DNA of 64,000 bases, taken from Diphasiastrum complanatum (taxonomy: Eukaryota; Streptophyta; Lycopodiopsida; Lycopodiales; Lycopodiaceae). Within the stretch, counting starts at the first letter, position 1; the number at the start of each line of letters is the position of its first letter. A model generated the notes under the pieces. It was not told where the DNA came from and searched no databases. It saw nothing but the letters and a program-made list of their open reading frames with translations. The DNA lies in NCBI GenBank assembly GCA_029204225.1, contig CM055106.1, positions 47,877,337 to 47,941,336 on the forward strand, read 5' to 3'. The translations under genes were made by a program, and so were the position numbers. Of this stretch, positions 11,689 to 22,075 are shown piece by piece.

Positions 11689-14583
11689 ATGGCAGCCTCA
11701 ATTGGAGTCATGTTGGAAGCCAATGATAGGCTTACCTCAAGTAACTATTCATTATGGAAAGTGAGGATGGAGTCACTTCTTGAGATGAATGATGTTTTGG
11801 ATATTGTTGTAGGTTTGGAGGAGAGACCAGCAACACAACAAGATCAATTGAGGTATGACAAGAGGGCTAAGAAGGCTCTACACATGATAAAGATGAATGT
11901 TACCAATGAACTTCTCAAGGAAGTTGGTAAGTGCACATCATCTTTGGAAGCTTGGAATTCATTGAAGAAGCTTTATGAATCCAAGTCTACTTCTAGAGTG
12001 TTGACTCTAAGAAGGCAAATCTTTTCTTGTTTGCAAAAGAATGAAGAAAGTCCAAGTACTTTTGTTTTGAGAATGAAAGCATTGAATGATGAGTTAGCTT
12101 GCATAGATGAAAGCATTAAGGAAGGAGAGCTTATTCAAGTGATTCTTAATGGCTTGTTGGATGCTCATGCTAACATTGTTCAAAGTATTGCTATTCAAAA
12201 GACTTTGCCAAGTTTGATGGATCTTCAAGAGATCTTGATCAATGAGGAATATAGGCTTCAAGCAAGAGGTGGATCTACATCGACACTTCAAGAGGATGCT
12301 ATGTTCACAAAGGGCAAATTCAAGGGCAAAACCAAAAGCAAGTGGTCTAAAGGGCAAGATCAAGTGGATGCTTCTTCAAGTAGCAAAAAGAAGGATAGAT
12401 CAAAGCTCAAGTGCTTCTATTGTGGCATCAAAGGACACTTTGCAAGTGAGTGCTACAAGAAGAAGAGAGATCAAGGAGACAAGCAAGGTAATCTTACTCT
12501 TGATGAGGATGGTTTGGATGTGCAAGATGCAAATGATGATGCTTTTGTGATGTCTTCATGTATGCTTGCTAATGATGGAGATCTAGATCCTTGGTGGATT
12601 GATAGTGGAGCAAGTTCACACATGACCTTTCACAAAGAGTACTTCACTTCTTTGTTGGCATATGGAGATGACAAGAGGGTGATCTACACGGCCAATGATG
12701 GTGAGTGTGCAATCAAAGGGATTGGCACAATTCCTATTTCTCTCTCTACAAATAGGAATGTTCATTTGGAGGATGTCTTGTTTATTCCATTTATTACCAA
12801 GAATTTGCTTAGTGTGAGTCAAATGCTAAGTAAGGGCCTCAAGGTGGAGTCTGATGGAGATGCTTGTTTGATCAAAAGGAAGGATGTCTTGATTGGAAAA
12901 GGTAAAAGGCAAGGGAAGTTGTTCAAACTTGATGCTTGTGTTATTGCTAACCAAGTTGGATGTGTTGCAAGGGAGCAAATTTCTATTCAAGAGGTTTGGC
13001 ACAAAAGGATGGGACACCTCAACTTCAAGTCATTGGAGGTAATGGCAAGGAAGAAGGTTGTGATTGGTCTTCCAAGTTCCTTAAGTAATGACAAGCATGT
13101 TTGTGAGTCTTGTGCTTTGTCTAAGTCACATAGACTACCTTATACTAGATCTATTTCTAGATCTACAAAGCCTTTTCAACTTGTACATTCGGATATTCAT
13201 GGATTTACTACAATTAGCAATAGTGGAGCTAAGATGTATGTAACATTCATTGATGATTTTAGTAGATTTTGTTGGATCTATCTACTAAAGAGCAAGGATG
13301 AAGTGTATGATGTCTTTGTCAAGTTCAATAATGCAAGGGAGAACCAATTCTCCACAAAGATCAAGTGCTTGAGAGGTGACAATGGTGGTGAGTACATATC
13401 TAACAAGTTCAAGGCCTTTTGTGATGAGCATGGGATCAAGAGGGAGTATACAACATCAAGGACCCCACAACAAAATGGAGTGGCTGAAAGGAAGAATAGA
13501 ACTTTATGTGAAAGTGCTAAAGCTATGAGGTTAAGTGCTAATCTTGACAAACCATTTTGGGATCAAGCTTTGTTGTGTGCCAATTTCTTGTGCAATAGGT
13601 GGCCGAGTGCTATTTTGGATGGAAGGACACCTTTTGAGATGCTATTCAAGAGGAGGCCGAGTGTCAACTTTCTAAGAACCTTTGGATGCACATGCTATGT
13701 CAACATTACTCTTGATGATAGGACCAAGGAGGATCCATCTTCAAGAAGAGGTATTTTTGTTGGATATAGTGAGGTGAGTAAAGCCTACAAGGTTTACATT
13801 CCTTCTACTAACAAAGTGATTGTTGGTAGAGATGTCATTTTTGATGAGGGAAACATTCCAAAGGTGTCTTCAAGCATGATTGATGGTAAAGTAGATGGAT
13901 CTAACATTCTTGATGTTGATGAGAAGGATCCTACTTTGGATGGTGGTGATGATGGAACTTCATCAAGTCAAAAGCCAAGGAGAACATCAAGAGAAAGACA
14001 AGTACCTTCAAGGCTCACATATGATCAAAAGGGTAAGCAAGTAGTTTCTAGAAATTATGTTGCTTTCCTAACCTCTTTGGATGAGCCTACAAGTGTAGAT
14101 CAATCAAGGAAAGAAGAGGAGTGGATCCAAGCAATGGATCTTGAGTATCAATCTCTTATGAAGAGTGGAACATCTTTTGGAAGATCTTCTTGTGTACATG
14201 GAGCTATGCAAGTGGATGGATGTTATCTTGCTGTAAAATCAAGTAATGGATCTGGAAAACAAATTTTGTTCAATGAATTTGATGGTCAAGCTGAAGATCA
14301 AGAGGTTGATCTCAAAGCGCTTCAACTAGTCAAAAGGGAAGTTGGCAATTTGGAGCTAGTCAAGAGCATCAAAGGAGAGGTAATTGGCAAAGGTGTTATG
14401 GATCTATTTTTGCAGCATATTGAAGACTTAAGGTCAAAGGAGCAGCAAGGAAGTGTTGTTCAAGTTTACTTTACTTGTTCTATCTCATGTTTGAGCAATT
14501 TCATGTGGATGTGTGCAAATTGTCAAGATATGGTAAAACTAGCTACATTGGTGAGCATTGTTTTGATGTTGGATTTGTACTAG
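11689..14583 (+). CDS. copia Gag-protease-integrase polyprotein, RT missing
   Basis: An uninterrupted 964-codon frame. Gag (UBN2-type) covers about residues 1-230. A zinc knuckle CFYCGIKGHFASEC lies at about 242-255. The aspartic protease has WWIDSGASSHMT with catalytic Asp305. The GAG-pre-integrase block has VWHKRMGHLNF (about 436) and CESC (about 472). The integrase core has Asp502 (HSDIHGF), Asp564 (RGDNGGEY) and Glu600 (GVAERKNR), the D-D-35-E arrangement. The RT starts at EEWIQAMDLEYQSL (about 812) but homology ends near residue 827. The last ~135 residues match no copia domain. A full copia polyprotein is about 1,300-1,400 residues, so RT and RNase H are gone. The gag-integrase part looks intact and could be expressed. 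Confidence 0.85.
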   Translation: MAASIGVMLEANDRLTSSNYSLWKVRMESLLEMNDVLDIVVGLEERPATQQDQLRYDKRAKKALHMIKMNVTNELLKEVGKCTSSLEAWNSLKKLYESKSTSRVLTLRRQIFSCLQKNEESPSTFVLRMKALNDELACIDESIKEGELIQVILNGLLDAHANIVQSIAIQKTLPSLMDLQEILINEEYRLQARGGSTSTLQEDAMFTKGKFKGKTKSKWSKGQDQVDASSSSKKKDRSKLKCFYCGIKGHFASECYKKKRDQGDKQGNLTLDEDGLDVQDANDDAFVMSSCMLANDGDLDPWWIDSGASSHMTFHKEYFTSLLAYGDDKRVIYTANDGECAIKGIGTIPISLSTNRNVHLEDVLFIPFITKNLLSVSQMLSKGLKVESDGDACLIKRKDVLIGKGKRQGKLFKLDACVIANQVGCVAREQISIQEVWHKRMGHLNFKSLEVMARKKVVIGLPSSLSNDKHVCESCALSKSHRLPYTRSISRSTKPFQLVHSDIHGFTTISNSGAKMYVTFIDDFSRFCWIYLLKSKDEVYDVFVKFNNARENQFSTKIKCLRGDNGGEYISNKFKAFCDEHGIKREYTTSRTPQQNGVAERKNRTLCESAKAMRLSANLDKPFWDQALLCANFLCNRWPSAILDGRTPFEMLFKRRPSVNFLRTFGCTCYVNITLDDRTKEDPSSRRGIFVGYSEVSKAYKVYIPSTNKVIVGRDVIFDEGNIPKVSSSMIDGKVDGSNILDVDEKDPTLDGGDDGTSSSQKPRRTSRERQVPSRLTYDQKGKQVVSRNYVAFLTSLDEPTSVDQSRKEEEWIQAMDLEYQSLMKSGTSFGRSSCVHGAMQVDGCYLAVKSSNGSGKQILFNEFDGQAEDQEVDLKALQLVKREVGNLELVKSIKGEVIGKGVMDLFLQHIEDLRSKEQQGSVVQVYFTCSISCLSNFMWMCANCQDMVKLATLVSIVLMLDLY

Positions 14584-14751
14584 CATTCTTGGCTGATTTT
14601 TTTGATGGAAATGAAGCTATTGGAGGTTCATTATGTCACTCATCCATGGCTAAGTTCTCAAGTGTTGAGCTACTTGGTGCCAATACTTGGAGATTGTCAA
14701 TTTTTGGTGAATTCATGGTCATTTTCTTGTGTAAATACTGGCTAAAGTAGC

Positions 14752-14766
14752 AAAGGGAGAAAAGGA
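14752..14766 (+). other. Polypurine-tract-like sequence
   Basis: AAAGGGAGAAAAGGA lies 170 bp after the polyprotein stop and is followed by TGATG. This is where a 3' LTR should start, but the following sequence does not resemble the 5' LTR at 10,455-11,086, so the assignment is weak. Confidence 0.3.
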
Positions 14767-14779
14767 TGATGTTTTACGT

Positions 14780-15040
14780 AGTTATTGTAGGACATGTTAT
14801 GGCAAAGATGAATGTATTGCAGTACTTATAGTAAAAACTTATGCCATAAATGGTCTCAAGGAGATAATTGAAAATTTGAAACTTATGACTACTTATGAAT
14901 CAGTAATATTGGATTCTTACAATTGAGGTTATGGCAAACATCTAGATGATGATTTTTGTAATAACTCTCACAACCATGGCATGAGATGGTTGGTAATGAT
15001 GGTACTTTGGAAGTAACTTTTTTACAAAAATGCTATGAAT
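14780..15040. other. Unassigned sequence after the copia ORF
   Basis: No coding frame, LTR or clear repeat is visible. It separates the RT-less copia element from the T-rich region that follows. Confidence 0.4.
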
Positions 15041-15287
15041 TTTAATTTACCATTATCATTCTTCAACCTTATGGTTTGGCTTCCGCTACGTCTGCTAATG
15101 TTTGTTTTGTTGGGACTTTTTTTTTTTTTTGTGAATTTATTTTTTTGGTATAATGTAGTTTGTTATCTGTGGTTTTTGGTTGGGCTTATTTTGGTGTGCC
15201 TCGGTCTTGGTTTTTTAGGGTTTTTTTAGTTGGTCATTTTGGCGGTTTTCTTTGTGTTTAATTGTTGTGCCTTTAGTTTAATTTTTT

Positions 15288-15472
<185 letters not shown>

Positions 15473-16023
15473 GTCTAGGCTTTCTCTCAATCGTTCTCTC
15501 TTGCCCTCATGCACTCTCTTTCATGCTCTCGTGCGTTCTAGGATGGATGTTGGCATGCTGCTCCTGGCAGTGGTCTACTTTTGCTCTTCTACTTTCTGGC
15601 TTTGCAAGTTGATTTCCTTCATTCTATGTGTGGATGTTTCTTTTCCTCTTTTGCTTTGGCGGTTGATCTTTTTACGGCTGGTTCTGACTTTGTGGCGGTG
15701 TGTGTTTTGGCGTCCTGTGGGTCTTCCTTTATATGCTTACCTCGGGTGTCTACTTTCTTCTGTGGCTACTAAGTTTTCTCTGCTTTCTGGGTTTGCGTTG
15801 GTGGTTAGTTCTGCTTTTTCCTTTGGCAATGGCTAAGGTTCTCGTTTCCTTTTCTCTGCTCTTTTTTTCATGTTTTTTGTGAGATTTTCTTTCCATTCTT
15901 TTAGAGTGATCTGATTTTGGTGTTGTTCTTGTGTTTCTGGGTTGTCCTTTGTTTGCTTTGGGTGTTGGGTTTGGTTTCTTACTCAGATTCTATTTTTGCT
16001 CTTTTTGTGGGTGTGTTGGTTAG

Positions 16024-16887
16024 GGGTTTGGAATTTTGCGAGTAAATCATCTGCGAGTTTTGTGAGTTTAGTGTTTTAAAATTTCGTCAAATTGATAGCA
16101 CATGGCATGCTACATTGTTTTTAGGTTTTTTAAATTTATTCTACTTCGCTTTTGGGGGTGAAATCTATTTGTATACTTCATTATCATGTTGTTTATTTCC
16201 TTACTAGCTAAAAGATATGTCTACAAATCATGTTGTCTACAAATTGTACATAATATGCTATATCATTGAGAACGCATAAAACTTAATCACTTTAATGTTA
16301 CATTTATCAAGCTAAAACATTTTTGTCTACTACCAAGGATTGATATACGACCATACATTAAAAGACATGATGGTATGTGGCCAAGCCTATGATAGGTATC
16401 ATAAAATCAACATTGGTAAAAAAAACATTTTTATTGTATGTTCTAGATGGAGGCTATAACCTAACTATTAAGCTTATGTTGAGATGATAAAATAATATAA
16501 TATGTTTCATTTTTTTTTTATCAAATTTGATTAAGGCAATGTATTCTACATGAAAAATGGAGCATTTTTGCTTTTTGGATTATCTCAATCCGAGCAATAT
16601 TAAAAAAGTTACAAAGTTTTTTAGGCCAATTTTTTTTTTTCTTGGAGCTTGAAAGGGGTAGCACGCCGGCGTGCTACAAATTTAAGCTTTTAGTCTTTAA
16701 CTCAAATTAATAGCACACCGGCGTGCTACCCCTTTTATGTAGAATCCATTGGTATAATCAAAGTTAGTAGTATAAAATGAGTATATATAAAGCCTATATA
16801 TCTGATAGCATACCATGTGCCATGAAATTTTAAAAATAATTTGTAAATAATACTCGCAAAGAATTTACTCGCAGATTGTCAAAACCT
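16024..16887. mobile_element. Non-autonomous MULE-like TIR element
   Basis: The 864-bp element is flanked by a direct repeat TGTTGGTTAG (16,014-16,023 and 16,888-16,897), a 10-bp target duplication. Its ends are inverted: left GGGTTTGGAATTTTGCGAG, right (reverse complement) AGGTTTTGACAATCTGCGAG, and the similarity continues to about 80 bp through GCGAGTAAAT and a GCACATGG.ATGCTA block. The interior is AT-rich and has no transposase, so it would need a partner enzyme. Long TIRs with 9-11-bp duplications are typical of the Mutator superfamily. Confidence 0.75.
16652..16735. repeat. Nested palindromes inside the MULE-like element
   Basis: TAGCACGCCGGCGTGCTA at 16,659-16,676 is a perfect 18-bp palindrome. 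A near copy (16,711-16,728) lies in inverted context, so the 25-bp arms 16,652-16,676 and 16,711-16,735 (both including AAAGGGG…) pair across a 34-bp spacer. The GC-rich arms stand out in AT-rich DNA. Confidence 0.85.
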
Positions 16888-17205
16888 TGTTGGTTAGTGT
16901 TTGTGTGTTTTTTATGCTTGTTACTTTCGTTGACTTCGTTAGTATACTTTATTTATGTTCCTCTTTTTGTTGGCTTTCTAGTAGGTTTCTCTTCTTGTGG
17001 TGATGCCTTCTTTTTGTTCCTTCTTTTTGTTGGCTTCAAGTATTCTCTGTTCTTCTTTTTGCTTTCTGGTTTTTTGTCTCTTTCGTGGTTGTAACTTGGT
17101 GTTTATATTTTTTGTTTTGTGTTTTTGGTTTTTTATTTTTTTTTTCTTTGGTTTATGGTTTCATTCCTTGCTCTAAGTCATTGTTTTCCAGGTCTTTAAG
17201 CTAAT

Positions 17206-17265
17206 GCTAGTAAGTTTTGTTTGGTGTTAGTTTTCTTATGTTTTTTTGTTGTGCTGGTTTACTGT
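17206..17265 (+). repeat. Direct repeat copy 1 (intron-end sequence)
   Basis: This 60-bp sequence, with TTTTGTTTGGTGTTAG and GTTGTGCTGGTTTACTGT, recurs at 18,371-18,425 with small indels. Both copies are followed within 20 bp by a splice-acceptor-like CAG. Confidence 0.85.
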
Positions 17266-17284
17266 CGTTTATACTTTCGTGCAG

Positions 17285-17468
17285 CAATGATGAGAGGCTC
17301 CTGGGAATCATGCTTCACATCATGGATGACCTCAAAGTGGATTGCCGGAGCCCATCGTTGTTTTCTGCCCACAATTTAAATTTTAATACTGCTCGCCTCG
17401 ACTTTATGGAGAAGGTGCAGTACCATTTGATAAAGATTCGGCGCGAAGCCAATAAAAGTCCCCAATAA
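17285..17468 (+). pseudogene. Exon-like fragment of an unrecognised gene
   Basis: After the acceptor TTTCGTGCAG the sequence becomes GC-richer and opens a frame: NDERLLGIMLHIMDDLKVD, SLFSAHNLNFNTARLDFM, EKVQYHLIKIRREANKSPQ, stop at 17,468. The composition is protein-like, unlike the T-rich frames upstream. I do not recognise the family. It looks like a 3'-terminal exon captured or duplicated from a host gene. No upstream exons were found. Confidence 0.4.
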
Positions 17469-17636
17469 TTGCATCTCGCAGGTGTCGTGGGACCGCCACC
17501 AGTTTTGGTGGGGGATACTGTTGGAGGGTTTGCGGATCCCAAGGCAACCCTAACCCTAGTTAATAAGTGAGAGGGATTTGGCACCCTGCGTGTGCAAGTC
17601 CAACCCGATGATCACATAGTTATTTGATTAGTTACA

Positions 17637-17819
17637 AATATACACTCACACATACACATACATACACATATACACATATAGATACTCATGTACACACATA
17701 CACATCTACATATACACATATACACACATACACACAAGTAAATAAACATACACATCTACATATACACATACACATCTACATATACACATATACACACAAG
17801 TATAGATACATACACACAC

Positions 17820-17850
<31 letters not shown>

Positions 17851-18369
17851 CACATACACATACACACAAATAAATAAACACACATGCATACATATATACA
17901 CACATATACACATACACATCCATACACATATACATACATGCACACATACACATACACATGCACATACATGTGCATGTACATACACATGCACATACATATA
18001 CACATACATACACATGCACATACATATACACGTACATACACATACACATATACACATACAAACATACATAGACACACATACATATACATATACCATACAC
18101 ATACATATATTTATACATATACATACACATACATATACATATACATTCACATGTACATACACATACATACACGTACACATACATACACACATTTATACAC
18201 ATACACAGACATATATACATATGCATACATACACGTAAACACACATACATATACATACACATACACATATACATACACACATATACACAGTCACATACAC
18301 ATGCGCACGCACACACGCACACACACACACACACACATGTACATACACATATACATGCACATATACACG
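17637..18369. repeat. (TACACA)n / CA-TA microsatellite array
   Basis: About 730 bp of imperfect TACACA, CACATA and TATACA units. Long overlapping ORFs on both strands (Thr-His-Tyr or Cys-Met-Val-Tyr repeats) are by-products of the repeat and not genes. Confidence 0.95.
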
Positions 18370-18370
18370 T

Positions 18371-18425
18371 GCTAGTTTTGTTTGGTGTTAGTTTTCTTAT
18401 GTTTTTTGTTGTGCTGGTTTACTGT
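18371..18425 (+). repeat. Direct repeat copy 2 (intron-end sequence)
   Basis: Second copy of the 17,206-17,265 sequence. It ends in TTTTTACAG at 18,437, another acceptor-like site, followed by a different sequence (ACTGAAGGAGTACTATGG). The block 17,266-18,370 is therefore bracketed by duplicated intron ends. Confidence 0.85.
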
Positions 18426-18439
18426 TTGTTTTTACAGAC

Positions 18440-19435
18440 TGAAGGAGTACTATGGCTGAAATTTGCTTCTCTGGTCATAGAAAAGTTGAATCTTGTTGTG
18501 TATACATAAGTCTGGTTTGCAACTTTGACGTCTGGCTCATGCAGTTTGGGGAATATGTATAGTGTTTTATTATTGTTCATTAACTTTTGTTGTGCCATCT
18601 TTGAGAGTTTGAGGTGCTTGAGCTATGGTGATTGTGGTTGTGATTTGCATAATGCACTAGATCCTCAGTAATTCAACAACGGATGGAGTCCAACATATCA
18701 CCATTGCACATGGAATGTGTAAATTTCTCTACATATCAACTTTCATATTAGACTTAAACAATATTGCATGTAATGATCTAAACAATGACAAAACTCAAAA
18801 CACAAAATTTGAATGATTAATCTTACATATGGGTGGCAATTTATATGGGCAATATTTTTGTTCTAATTACCTCCTTGAAACTCACTTTTAATATTCTATC
18901 GTTTTTATAGCTTGTAGATTTTTCAAAAGGGTTGCCTTCAACATCCTCCAACTCAAGATTCCTGTTACTTAATATAATTTAATTACTAAATTTTGTCATA
19001 AATTTCTAGATATGATAACGAGATAAATGAATCTAACTAATATCTTATTTAACTACAAAATACTTGTCACAACTTTAAAATTAGAAAAAACTCTTGATAT
19101 CAACTAATTTTGTGGGCCTCATCCCACCCGAGTGAGAAATTTTGAATTGTGTTATAAGTTAATGACCTTTTTTGTATTGGCTAGATGTAACTTTTTACTG
19201 CATATTGAAATTGGACTCTCATGAGATAAAATTTAACAATAGCAAAAACTTCTTGGAAATCAAAATGAGCTTAGTTTCCTACATATCTTAAACCCAAAGA
19301 TTTATAGTATTCTAGTATTCTATAATGCTAAACCCAATATTTCCCCACATAAGAAGTAGCTATAGATTTTCAAGAAATCAACATCTTTCAGTAATTTTAT
19401 CAAAATCGTTTTGAAGAAAAAGCGTGTTTTCCATC
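18440..19435. other. Unassigned AT-rich region
   Basis: The first 200 bp could be the untranslated tail of the exon after 18,437. The rest holds no frame, LTR or repeat that I recognise. Confidence 0.4.
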
Positions 19436-19688
19436 CTCAAACTTTGCTGGCTTTCTAGAACACTGATCAAAGTACTATAGGGCCTTATGTAATAGATAAC
19501 GGGCCTGGGAAGGCCCGTTCCGGGTTTTTATTGGGCTGTGGGCGAGCCCAATAAAAACCCTGATCAAACTTTGGGTTGTGGGCGAGCTCAAACTTTGCTG
19601 GCTTTCTAGAACACTCATCAAAGTACTATAAAGCCTTATGTAATAGATAACGGGCCTTCTCAGGCCCGTTACCTTTCGTTATTAGCAG
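19436..19688. repeat. 71-bp direct duplication with three hairpins
   Basis: Copies at 19,436-19,506 and 19,587-19,657 share CTTTGCTGGCTTTCTAGAAC through GTAATAGATAACGGGCCT with few differences. Hairpins: AACGGGCCT/AGGCCCGTT at 19,498-19,519; GGGTTTTTATTGGGCT with its perfect 16-bp complement at 19,522-19,560 (7-base loop); AACGGGCCT/AGGCCCGTT at 19,649-19,670. The last extends outward to GTTATTAGC, matching the larger hairpin at 20,524. Confidence 0.85.
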
Positions 19689-20520
19689 GATTTTTATATA
19701 CGGTTTTAAACCGTAGAGCGTATAGCTACGTATGCACGTTATGTAGCTGTTTAATTGTTTGATTGTCAGCTGCTTCCTATTCGCGATAGAAGAGATCAAG
19801 TTTTGAGGTACAGATTAACTCTATGTTCTTGTCATATAATCGCTTTGCATGTTCGCATTTCTGATAGCAGGGCCATAGAATTGCTTTGCACTTTTGCACT
19901 ACTGATAGCAGTACTGTACACTAACTTTAGCTCTATTTTATGTGCAATTCCGATTCTTTTTAGCTTTTTCTGCTCAGCTGTTTTCACCTAACTAAGTATT
20001 AGAGCCAGTCACGCATTCATCGTTAGAGTGCTTTTCTAGTGTATACAGGTATTTATGTACAGATCCAACCTCGTTTCCGTCGATTTGTGCGTAAGGTGGC
20101 AAGCTTTTAATATCTTTCCGTTGAAGGTCTGTAAATTCTGAACCAATTGGATTGAGGCAATCCTTTGCAACCTTCATGCAGGCTTGACGACGATCATTTC
20201 ATGCAGGGCTTGGAATACTTCCATACTCTTACGATACTCCATTTCTGATCTCTATCTTCTTCATTGCGTTTCATTTCCTGCTCCGTCTGGTTTCGATGCC
20301 CCCCTGTATGGCTCTGGATCGCAATTCTGCTGCTGCTTTTTGCTTTTGATTTGGAAATTGGAAGCGAAGGAATATTCTTGTATTAATTGGGTTGTATAAT
20401 TTTTGTGTGTATAAAAGTTTGTATACATACAAGTATACAGATTGATACAAATTTGCTTTACAAAAAGAGTGGCAGATTACGGGGCTTAAATAGTCTGTTT
20501 TAAGCCCGTTATCAGCAGGC
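19689..20520. other. Region between two AACGGGC hairpins
   Basis: It contains a TACGGTTTTAAACCGTA palindrome (about 19,699-19,715) and, near 19,997, a GTATTAGAGCC string resembling a degraded copia primer site. Short ORFs (20,184-20,399 plus; 19,992-20,177 minus) have no recognisable motif. It could be the inside of a small element ended by the hairpins. Confidence 0.3.
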
Positions 20521-20523
20521 CCT

Positions 20524-20598
20524 GCTAATAACGTAATAGATAACGGGCCCTGTTTTAAGCCCGTTATTAGCAAGGGCCCGTTATCTTACGTTATTAGC
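20524..20598. repeat. 75-bp hairpin with GCTAATAACG ends
   Basis: The left arm runs from GCTAATAACG to AACGGGCCCT (20,524-20,551). The right arm runs from AGGGCCCGTT to CGTTATTAGC (20,572-20,598). The arms pair almost perfectly apart from a 2-base bulge. The same motifs form the hairpins at 19.5-19.7 kb. Confidence 0.85.
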
Positions 20599-20707
20599 AC
20601 GTTTCAACACGTATCAATATATCATATTGTACCGTATGACCGTATAAATACATCGCGATCCCGACAGATTTCTTTGTCTCTAGCCCAGGATATTTCTCTG
20701 TCTCTCT

Positions 20708-20833
20708 CTCGTGAGTGACTTGTCATATTGTTACTTGTTGTCTTCCTTGAATCTGATACTAATCCATTTACTCGTGAGTGACTTGTCATATTGTTACTTG
20801 TTGTCTTCCTTGAATCTGATACTAATCCATTTA
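20708..20833. repeat. Perfect 63-bp tandem duplication
   Basis: CTCGTGAGTGACTTGTCATA…CTAATCCATTTA occurs twice back to back with no difference (20,708-20,770 and 20,771-20,833). The identity implies a recent event. Confidence 0.95.
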
Positions 20834-20979
20834 CATCTATTTTTGCAGAGCGCATCTTCCATTCCAATTACTAATCGCAATAGCAACAACCATCGCATTA
20901 AATCAAGACAGATGCTGGAATGGGCAGAAGCCCTTAGTTTATTAAAATCAAAAAGTTGCTTGAATGGGTAGTGGTCGTT

Positions 20980-22070
20980 AGTTAATTAGTTGCGAAACAT
21001 CTCCCAACTGCTCGTTGGATGAGTTAAATCAGTTGCAAAACATATCCCAGCGTCAGTCAACTACATCCAGATACTACAGCTTGTAATAGGTTGAATATTG
21101 AAAGTTGCAAAAAGAGACTGATTCAAGTACAGACTGAGCAACAATCGTGGTGATCGCACTGAGGCAGAGAGCCTCAAAGCTTGAGTTGCAAAATCATTGA
21201 ACAAATCTTTTCCGCAAGAAAAAAAAGGTGACAATATATGGCTCAACGCAAAGCGGCCCACCGTGACTGGCTAGCACCTGCACGCTATGCTCTCTGCCCC
21301 TCCGGTCCTACGCTCCAGTGAAGATACACGCGAAAATACACAAGTCACTGATTGTCGTATATTTTTAATGTCGTATAAATACATAAGTACCGTATAATGT
21401 AGGGTCCACAACTAAACAGAAACGCCCGATTACGGGATTGAATTCGCCGACCGATTACGGGATTTAATTCGCCTGTTTCTGTCTCGTTTAAGTCTCAAAG
21501 TGCTAATAACGTCCGATGAAGAACGAAGGAATTGGAGCTTATATCAAGAAAGTATTAACACAAACATCTCTTTATAGACAAATTGTATCGTACAGTTTAT
21601 CAGCATTTACAAACTACCACAAGATCGAGCTACATCTGTAATTTGCATCTTGGATGCGGGAACTGAACTGGCGATCATGGAATTGGAGCATAAAAGCTAT
21701 CCACCAAGCACGCCTCTTCCAATCTTATATGAAACTTTTTTTTTAATCCGGAGGATTAGATTTTTCTGTAATGAGTTCATTTTATCATGGTACTAATTAA
21801 TTGCAAAATCAGCATATATACACAAACTTACAGTGCACTGATTGTTCTCTGATTGAAGTTCACTTAACTAGAAATAGCATCCAATGCTCGTATTGTATGA
21901 TACTTTCTACTGACTAAGGCCAGCAGATTTTATAATTATAGTTCACAGTGGAAGATGAAGTGTTGGTGTAGCATTTCGGTGCGTTTTCTCGCCAGATTAC
22001 ACTCAACTATGAGTAGCGTTTCGATACTGTGGCGCTATTTCACGCAGAAATTCTTGCCTTTAAATTCTAA
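20980..22070. other. Unassigned region, transposon-poor
   Basis: No copia or CACTA homology and no long frame. A CGATTACGGGAT motif repeats at about 21,425 and 21,450, related to the AACGGGC motif at 19.5-20.6 kb. It may be downstream or regulatory sequence of the small minus-strand ORFs at 22.1-22.9 kb. Confidence 0.35.
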
Positions 22071-22075
22071 TCTCT

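Noticed and set aside
12094..13550. Minus-strand ORFs opposite the 11.7-kb polyprotein
   Set aside because: They are antisense shadows of the well-supported gag-PR-INT frame.
14770..15030. 3' LTR after the polypurine-like tract
   Set aside because: The sequence does not match the 5' LTR at 10,455-11,086.
17540..17556. Telomere-like AACCCTAACCCTAG
   Set aside because: Only two units, so it is not a telomeric tract.
17624..18375. Long ORFs on both strands (Thr/His/Tyr- or Cys/Met/Val/Tyr-rich)
   Set aside because: They result from the stop-poor TACACA repeat; several frames are open at once on both strands.
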